The notes under the pieces are model-generated. The model was not told the origin of the DNA and made no database searches. It worked only from the letters and a program-made list of their open reading frames with translations. The position numbers and the translations under genes are program-made. Shown here piece by piece: positions 34,086 through 38,893 of a stretch of 38,893 nucleotides of DNA. The stretch comes from Donghicola mangrovi. Its GTDB lineage: Bacteria; Pseudomonadota; Alphaproteobacteria; Rhodobacterales; Rhodobacteraceae. The stretch covers positions 1-38,893 of the forward strand of contig NZ_JABCJE010000019.1 in NCBI RefSeq assembly GCF_013377535.1, given 5' to 3'. The number at the start of each line of letters is the position of its first letter. Position 1 is the first letter of the stretch.

Positions 34086-36347
34086 ATGACTCGCTTTGCT
34101 GCCCCCATCGCCGAACAAATCTGGGATATGAAATACCGTCTGAAAAAGGCGGATGGCGCGCCGGTGGATGGCACTGTCGAGGATACCTGGCGTCGAATCG
34201 CGACCAGCCTTGCCTCGGTCGAGAAAGAGCCCGAGGTCTGGGAAAAGAAATTCTATAGCGCGCTGGAAGACTTCAAATTCCTGCCCGCAGGCCGCATCAC
34301 CGCAGGCGCGGGCACCGGCCGCACCGTGACCCTGTTTAACTGCTTTGTCATGGGCACCATCCCGGACAGCATGGCGGGCATCTTTGACATGCTCAAAGAG
34401 GCCGCGCTGACCATGCAGCAGGGTGGCGGCATCGGCTATGACTTCAGCACCATCCGTCCCCGTGGTGCGGACGTGAAGGGCGTTGCCGCAGATGCGTCCG
34501 GCCCGCTGTCCTTCATGGATGTTTGGGATGCGATGTGCCGCACCATCATGTCCGCTGGTTCGCGTCGCGGCGCGATGATGGCGACCATGCGCTGCGACCA
34601 CCCCGATATCGAGGACTTCATCACCGCGAAATCCGACGCGGCCCGCCTGCGCATGTTCAACGTGTCGGTGCTGATTACCGATGCCTTCATGGAAGCGGTC
34701 AAAAACGACGGCAGCTGGGAGCTGAAGTTCGGCGACAAGATCTACAAGACCGTCGAGGCCCGTGATCTGTGGAACAAGATCATGAAGTCGACCTATGACT
34801 ACGCCGAACCGGGCGTGATCTTTATCGACCGCATCAACCAGATGAACAACCTGGGCTACTGCGAGAGCATCGCGGCCACCAACCCCTGCGGCGAGCAGCC
34901 CCTGCCGCCCTATGGCGCGTGCCTCTTGGGCTCGATCAACATGGCCCGTCTGGTGGACAACGCCTTCGAAGACGGCGCCGTCCTGAACGAAGACAAGCTG
35001 ACCGAACTGGTCGCTCTGGCCGTGCGCATGATGGACAACGTGGTGGACGCCAGCCGCTTCCCGCTCGAGGCGCAGGCCCGCGAAGCGCAGATGAAGCGCC
35101 GCATCGGTCTGGGTGTCACCGGTCTGGCCGACGCGCTGCTGATGGTTGGCCTGAAATACGGCACCGACGAGGCCGCCGCGCAGACCGAAGCCTGGATGAA
35201 GCAGATCGCCCGCGCGTCCTATTTGGCGTCCGTTGATCTGGCCAAAGAAAAGGGTGCCTTCCCGCTGTTTGATGCCGAAGGCTACCTGTCCTCGGGCAAC
35301 ATGAAGCAGATGGACGACGATGTCCGCGCCGAGATCGCCGAACACGGCATCCGCAACGCGCTGCTGACCTCGATCGCGCCCACCGGCACCATCTCGCTGT
35401 ACGCAGGCAACGTCAGCTCGGGCATCGAGCCCGTCTTCGCCTACGCCTACAAGCGCAAGGTTCTGCAAAAAGACGGCAGCCGCACCGAAGAAGAAGTGGT
35501 CGATTACGCCGTTCAGATGTGGCGCGAAAAGATGGGCGACGCAGAGCTGCCCGACTACTTCGTCAACGCCCAAACGCTGGAGCCTTCGGCCCACGTGAAA
35601 ATGCAGGCTGCCGCGCAGAAGTGGATCGACAGCTCGATCTCCAAGACCATCAACTGCCCCGAAGACATCAGCTTTGACGAATTCAAAGACGTCTACATGG
35701 CGGCATGGGATCAGGGCTGTAAGGGCTGTACCACCTACCGTCCGAACGACGTGACCGGTTCGGTCCTGTCGGTCAGCGAAGAAACCGAGAAGGCCCCTGA
35801 GATCGATGCAGGCGCAGACGTTGTCTACCTGTCCGAGCCTCTGGACCGTCCGCAGGCGCTGGAAGGCAACACCTACAAGCTGAAGTGGCCCGATAGCGAG
35901 CACGCGATCTATCTGACCATCAACGACGTGGTTGTCGGTGGCCGCCGCCGTCCGTTCGAGGTCTTCATCAACTCCAAGAACATGGAGCACTTTGCCTGGA
36001 CCGTCGCGCTGACCCGCATGATCTCGGCCGTGTTCCGCCGTGGCGGCGATATCACCTTTGTCGCCGAAGAGCTGAAGGCCGTGTTCGACCCCCGTGGCGG
36101 CGCATGGATCCAGGGCAAATACATCCCTTCGATCCTCGCGGCGATCGGCAGCGTGATCGAGCAGCACCTTGTGTCGATCGGCTTCATGGAAGGCGAAGGC
36201 ATGGGCCTGAAGTCCGACCCCAAAGCCATGGTCGTCAATCTGGACCAGCCCCGCGGCAAAGCCTGCCCGAGCTGCGGCCAGTACTCCATGATGATGGTGG
36301 AAGGGTGCATGACCTGCTCGTCCTGCGGCCATAGCAAGTGCGGCTGA
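34086..36347 (+). CDS. nrdJ: class II (adenosylcobalamin-dependent) ribonucleotide reductase
   Basis: A 753-residue reductase that makes deoxyribonucleotides using a B12-generated radical, with or without oxygen. The catalytic loop NPCGEQ (N266, C268, E270) gives the radical cysteine and partners, C86 in TLFNCFVMG is one redox cysteine, and TGTISLYAGNVSSGIEP is the phosphate-binding loop. The C-terminus (about 727-753) has CPSCG and CMTCSSCGHSKCG, a Cys-rich TSCPD-type tail likely binding zinc or shuttling electrons. There is no small subunit gene nearby, as expected for class II. The ATG follows GAGGA. TTA, CTA and TCA codons are absent from about the first 749 codons. An upstream DnaA box suggests cell-cycle control. 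Confidence 0.95.
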   Translation: MTRFAAPIAEQIWDMKYRLKKADGAPVDGTVEDTWRRIATSLASVEKEPEVWEKKFYSALEDFKFLPAGRITAGAGTGRTVTLFNCFVMGTIPDSMAGIFDMLKEAALTMQQGGGIGYDFSTIRPRGADVKGVAADASGPLSFMDVWDAMCRTIMSAGSRRGAMMATMRCDHPDIEDFITAKSDAARLRMFNVSVLITDAFMEAVKNDGSWELKFGDKIYKTVEARDLWNKIMKSTYDYAEPGVIFIDRINQMNNLGYCESIAATNPCGEQPLPPYGACLLGSINMARLVDNAFEDGAVLNEDKLTELVALAVRMMDNVVDASRFPLEAQAREAQMKRRIGLGVTGLADALLMVGLKYGTDEAAAQTEAWMKQIARASYLASVDLAKEKGAFPLFDAEGYLSSGNMKQMDDDVRAEIAEHGIRNALLTSIAPTGTISLYAGNVSSGIEPVFAYAYKRKVLQKDGSRTEEEVVDYAVQMWREKMGDAELPDYFVNAQTLEPSAHVKMQAAAQKWIDSSISKTINCPEDISFDEFKDVYMAAWDQGCKGCTTYRPNDVTGSVLSVSEETEKAPEIDAGADVVYLSEPLDRPQALEGNTYKLKWPDSEHAIYLTINDVVVGGRRRPFEVFINSKNMEHFAWTVALTRMISAVFRRGGDITFVAEELKAVFDPRGGAWIQGKYIPSILAAIGSVIEQHLVSIGFMEGEGMGLKSDPKAMVVNLDQPRGKACPSCGQYSMMMVEGCMTCSSCGHSKCG

Positions 36348-36383
36348 TTTAGGTCTGGCTTGTGTGAATCACCTCATCCAAGT

Positions 36384-36412
36384 TCCGGAAATCACCACAT
36401 CTGGTTTCCGGA
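36384..36412. repeat. inverted repeat between nrdJ and its terminator
   Basis: TCCGGAAA (36384-36391) and TTTCCGGA (36405-36412) are perfect arms separated by 13 bases that themselves contain CCA/TGG. It precedes the terminator at 36449 and lies about 90 bp from the TniQ gene. It may be an RNA structure in the nrdJ 3' region or a protein site. Confidence 0.5.
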
Positions 36413-36448
36413 TCGGGAGCCCCAAGATCGCAGAATGAATGCATAACG

Positions 36449-36480
36449 AGGCCGCGCAACTGCGCGGCCTTTTGCTTTTT
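36449..36480 (+). terminator. intrinsic terminator of nrdJ
   Basis: AGGCCGCGC (36449-36457), loop AACT, GCGCGGCCT (36462-36470), then TTTGCTTTTT. It is a strong stem-loop with T-rich tail about 100 bp beyond the nrdJ stop. It shares the GGCCGCGC core with the terminator at 13615-13646. Confidence 0.9.
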
Positions 36481-36497
36481 AAAGCTTTTTCAAATTG

Positions 36498-38324
36498 TTA
36501 CAGAAGTGTCCGGTCGACATCTTCCCGCAGGTACAACGTGCCGTAGTCCTCGCCATCCGGCGAGAAGACCTTGACCCCAGCGGCTCGTAAGGTTGCCGTC
36601 ATGGACTGCCAGCTCTTGCCGTGGGCCTGCGCCATGGTTCGCGGCGTGTAGAAGCGCTGGTGGAAGGCGTCCGCGTCGTTGCGGGTGATGAAAAGCTGTC
36701 TCGTCTTCAACTTGGGGTGAACGAGCTCAGTCGCGGGCGTGTGGCCATTGATGACAAGGCGCTTCATGCGGATGGGTTGCCCGATGCCGACGGTTTTTGA
36801 GAACAACTCAATGCTCTGGTTGGACGAGGGCTCAGGCGACAGGACTGAGCAGACCTCGTCATGGTAGACGTACAGCGCCGCGTAGCCGTCGAAGTCGGCG
36901 TGGTTCCCGATCCTGACAATGCGTCGGTCCTGGATCGCTTTGATGATGACTTCAGGGCCCACCATCAATCGCGCGGCAGACTTCGAGATGTGCTCCCATC
37001 CATGCTGTGCTTGGCGGAGCGGCGAGGCTCCGACGAAGACGCTGTCGAGGAAGCGCACGCCATCCGCTGGATCCCAGATGGCCTTGGTCCCAGCGTCCCC
37101 GACGGATGGCAGTCTCGGCTCAAGTACACCACCTGCTACGAGCAGATTGAACTGAGACCGCGAGGCGTTGATGCCCTCAGCGAAGTCCTTCGCGGTGATC
37201 AAGGTTGTCGCGGCTTTCAGTACCGTGTCGGCCAGTTTCGCGTCGAAGACCTGCCAGGCGTCCGGCAAACCTTCTTCGGGAATGATGCCTTCGGCGGCGA
37301 GAATCTTTCGGAGACGCCTCTGGTCAATCCCGGTGGCCTTGGCCGCGCTTCTCACCGAATGAAGCCGCCTTTCGACGATGGGCTCTCCGAGCAGTTCATC
37401 CCCGATGCCGAGAGGCCACGTCTCCATCATGTGTGACCGCAGAATCCTCCGGAATTCATCGTAATCGGGGTTTTCGATGGTATCGTAGGCCAGCCGGTCA
37501 TACATCTTCGGGAAGATCTTCTTGGGGCCATCGTGCGGTCCACCCGAGAGGTTCTGCAGGCCCTGTAAGGCATCCCTGATCGCTGCCTCGCCTTGCTGGG
37601 CGACCCGAAATCCCAGATCATACACAAACCATTTGTCCTCATCGGTCACTGCAGACGGGGCAGACGTGATGTGACGCAAGAGGGACGTTCCAAGCATCAG
37701 GCAATAGTTACAGGCCGCGTGCAGCGGGTGCTGTTCCAGCCAATTGCCGTCGCCGTGACCTTCCAGCCGTGCATCCAGCCAGGTATCGAAACCGGTTGGG
37801 GCTCGCGGTTCGAGGGTCAGGTTTCCCGCAGTGATGGCCGGGATCAGCGAGGCCAGATGCGGCGCTGAATCAAACCGTGGGACTGGTTTGCTTTCCCGCC
37901 ATAGCGTCACCAACGGTGTGTTGTGCTCCAGACAGAGTGTCACGTGTGGCACCAACCAATGCCCGCGCATAGCCATCGCCGCATGATCAGTCCCCTGGCC
38001 CTCAAGATCCTGACGAAGACATTCTGGACAACCGCGCATCTTTGGAGGCTGCAATATCTTGGACGGAAAGGTGTGACCGCGGAAAAGGCGCATGGTCCCG
38101 CCAACACCTTCTTTCGAGGGCGACCATGCAACGACGTCTTCAGGAATAGGGCAGCCGAAGGCTGCGAGGGCTTCGATCCCAGACGAGGTACCCGAGACTA
38201 CCGCGAGGAACGATGACTCTCTGTCTGCCGAGAAGGTGGCCGCATCCACATGGTAGGCAGCTGCCATCCTTGAGACGAAAGAAGCGACGGTTTCACGCCG
38301 TCGATGGTGAATGGGTATGGCCAT
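36498..38324 (-). CDS. tniQ: TniQ-family protein (transposition target-selection type)
   Basis: A 608-residue protein. The N-terminus IPIHHRRRETVASFVSRMA resembles the TniQ domain start, and a zinc-finger pattern CPEC (99-102) with CLEH (131-134) around RGHWLVPHVTLCLEH is the core of TniQ/TnsD proteins. Further parts contain several helix-turn-helix-like segments: near 323-347, then KDFAEGINASRSQFNLLVAG, ISKSAARLMVGPEVIIKAIQDR and MAQAHGKSWQSMTATLRAAG. TniQ/TnsD proteins help Tn7- and Tn5053-like transposons choose targets. No tniA or tniB gene is beside it: the spacer upstream is empty and the next gene is a hydrolase on the other strand. It is therefore an orphan, possibly a remnant or a repurposed DNA-binding protein. 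Confidence 0.8.
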   Translation of the reverse strand: MAIPIHHRRRETVASFVSRMAAAYHVDAATFSADRESSFLAVVSGTSSGIEALAAFGCPIPEDVVAWSPSKEGVGGTMRLFRGHTFPSKILQPPKMRGCPECLRQDLEGQGTDHAAMAMRGHWLVPHVTLCLEHNTPLVTLWRESKPVPRFDSAPHLASLIPAITAGNLTLEPRAPTGFDTWLDARLEGHGDGNWLEQHPLHAACNYCLMLGTSLLRHITSAPSAVTDEDKWFVYDLGFRVAQQGEAAIRDALQGLQNLSGGPHDGPKKIFPKMYDRLAYDTIENPDYDEFRRILRSHMMETWPLGIGDELLGEPIVERRLHSVRSAAKATGIDQRRLRKILAAEGIIPEEGLPDAWQVFDAKLADTVLKAATTLITAKDFAEGINASRSQFNLLVAGGVLEPRLPSVGDAGTKAIWDPADGVRFLDSVFVGASPLRQAQHGWEHISKSAARLMVGPEVIIKAIQDRRIVRIGNHADFDGYAALYVYHDEVCSVLSPEPSSNQSIELFSKTVGIGQPIRMKRLVINGHTPATELVHPKLKTRQLFITRNDADAFHQRFYTPRTMAQAHGKSWQSMTATLRAAGVKVFSPDGEDYGTLYLREDVDRTLL

Positions 38325-38617
38325 GAACGCTCCGAAGTCTCTGGCTTCGTAAACACGGGGTGATCGGATGCAAGGTCAAAAAAGAAATTGTAGTGACGGC
38401 CCTTTGCGGACCTTTATCCCGGCATCAAACGCCGCACTGCAGCTTCACAGGAGTTGCCATTCGCAGCATGTGCTCGATTTGAACTGTATTCTTGGTCTGG
38501 ATTGCGGAGAAATCAGGCGCCAATTGTTTGATAGGATGGCTTGTTTCGCCTTGTAGCTGCACCTTTGAGGTGCAAGAATTTGAAGCAATTCAACGTACAA
38601 AGGTGGGTTCCGCGCGG
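38325..38617. other. gene-poor spacer between tniQ and hydrolase gene
   Basis: No gene is supported, although the hydrolase frame stays open upstream of its chosen ATG. CCCTTTGCGGACCTTTATCCCG near 38400 (split here as CCCTTTGCGG and ACCTTTATCCCG) belongs to the degenerate GTCCGCTTT-like pattern. A perfect palindrome, TGCACCT-TTG-AGGTGCA, lies at 38558-38574, about 45 bp before the hydrolase ATG, and could be an operator. Confidence 0.45.
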
Positions 38618-38893
38618 ATGGAGGCAGTATTCTTTTGCCATGGCATGCCCGGAAGCAAAGCCGACGCCACTTTGCTTCATAAGGCCAACCCCGACGTTGA
38701 TATCGTCGCGGTAGACCTTTTGGCTAACGCCCCAGATGACGTTGATGTGGCGTTTGCCAACGTGTTGCATTCCAATGCGATTGGCGCGGACAAGGGCGGG
38801 GTAGTTCTGGCCGGGTTTTCGATCGGCGCAATGGCCGCGATCAAGATCGCAGCGACACGTCCGGATATTGTCTCGCGGCTCATTCTCATTTCT
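38618..38893 (+). CDS. alpha/beta hydrolase, 5' part (runs off window)
   Basis: The first 92 residues of an alpha/beta-hydrolase-fold protein, cut by the window end. FFCHGMPGSKAD (5-16) is the HG-P-G oxyanion segment after strand 3, and GFSIGAMAAIKIAATRPDIVSRLILIS (66-92) contains the nucleophile elbow G-F-S-I-G with Ser68 and the following strand. The Asp and His of the triad would be beyond the end. The ATG at 38618 is a choice: the frame is open upstream, with GTG codons at 38603 and 38570 as alternatives, and no clear Shine-Dalgarno decides. Substrate unknown. Confidence 0.75.
   Translation, partial: MEAVFFCHGMPGSKADATLLHKANPDVDIVAVDLLANAPDDVDVAFANVLHSNAIGADKGGVVLAGFSIGAMAAIKIAATRPDIVSRLILIS

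Noticed and set aside
34044-36332. 762-codon antisense open frame
   Set aside because: Codon-aligned shadow of nrdJ; no recognisable motifs and no ribosome site.
38325-38617. CRISPR array or transposase genes next to tniQ
   Set aside because: No regularly spaced repeats and no transposase-like reading frame are present in the spacer.

Overview
The window looks like chromosomal DNA of a Rhodobacterales (Roseobacter/Rhodobacteraceae) alphaproteobacterium. This rests on the high-GC, strongly codon-biased genes, the short HisG with HisZ, an alphaproteobacterial-type HisRS, a B12-dependent class II ribonucleotide reductase, a DUF1489 protein and a four-domain dimethylglycine-dehydrogenase-like enzyme. 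No database could be searched; names come from reading the translations.

Left accessory part (1-7468). A small XRE regulator and a DUF2975 membrane protein form a leftward operon. It diverges from two rightward M16-type peptidase genes, one with the zinc motif and a Tat-like leader, one without the motif and with a lipobox. After a gene-poor junction comes a more AT-rich leftward block: a small unknown protein, a GIY-YIG-type protein and a large DUF6538-type tyrosine recombinase. The block abuts the 3' end of a tRNA-Gln(TTG) gene, the classic arrangement of a tRNA-integrated element. No left attachment repeat was found.

Core part (7557-36347). In order: a secreted SH3-like protein; a D-2-hydroxyacid dehydrogenase; panC-panB (pantothenate); a dimethylglycine dehydrogenase-like enzyme; a secreted EF-hand protein; an AhpD-like protein; and a DAO-family FAD oxidase. 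Then follows a tightly overlapped leftward operon, xdhA-xdhB-xdhC-ABC ATPase-permease-permease-BMP binding protein, which reads as purine uptake plus xanthine/hypoxanthine oxidation. Next are dnaE, slyX, the hisS-hisZ-hisG operon (4-base overlaps), a FrnE-like DsbA-family protein, a DUF1489 gene and nrdJ. A perfect DnaA-box sequence lies upstream of nrdJ, linking it by inference to replication control.

Right accessory part (36348-38893). After the nrdJ terminator lies a TniQ-family gene without adjacent transposase genes. A gene-poor stretch with a short palindrome follows, then the 5' part of an alpha/beta hydrolase that runs off the window.

The main unexplained signals are the recombinase/GIY-YIG pair, the orphan TniQ, a dispersed intergenic motif with four copies (two forming a palindrome), a hairpin whose loop carries the two stop codons of convergent genes, and a possible frameshifted Cys-rich gene.
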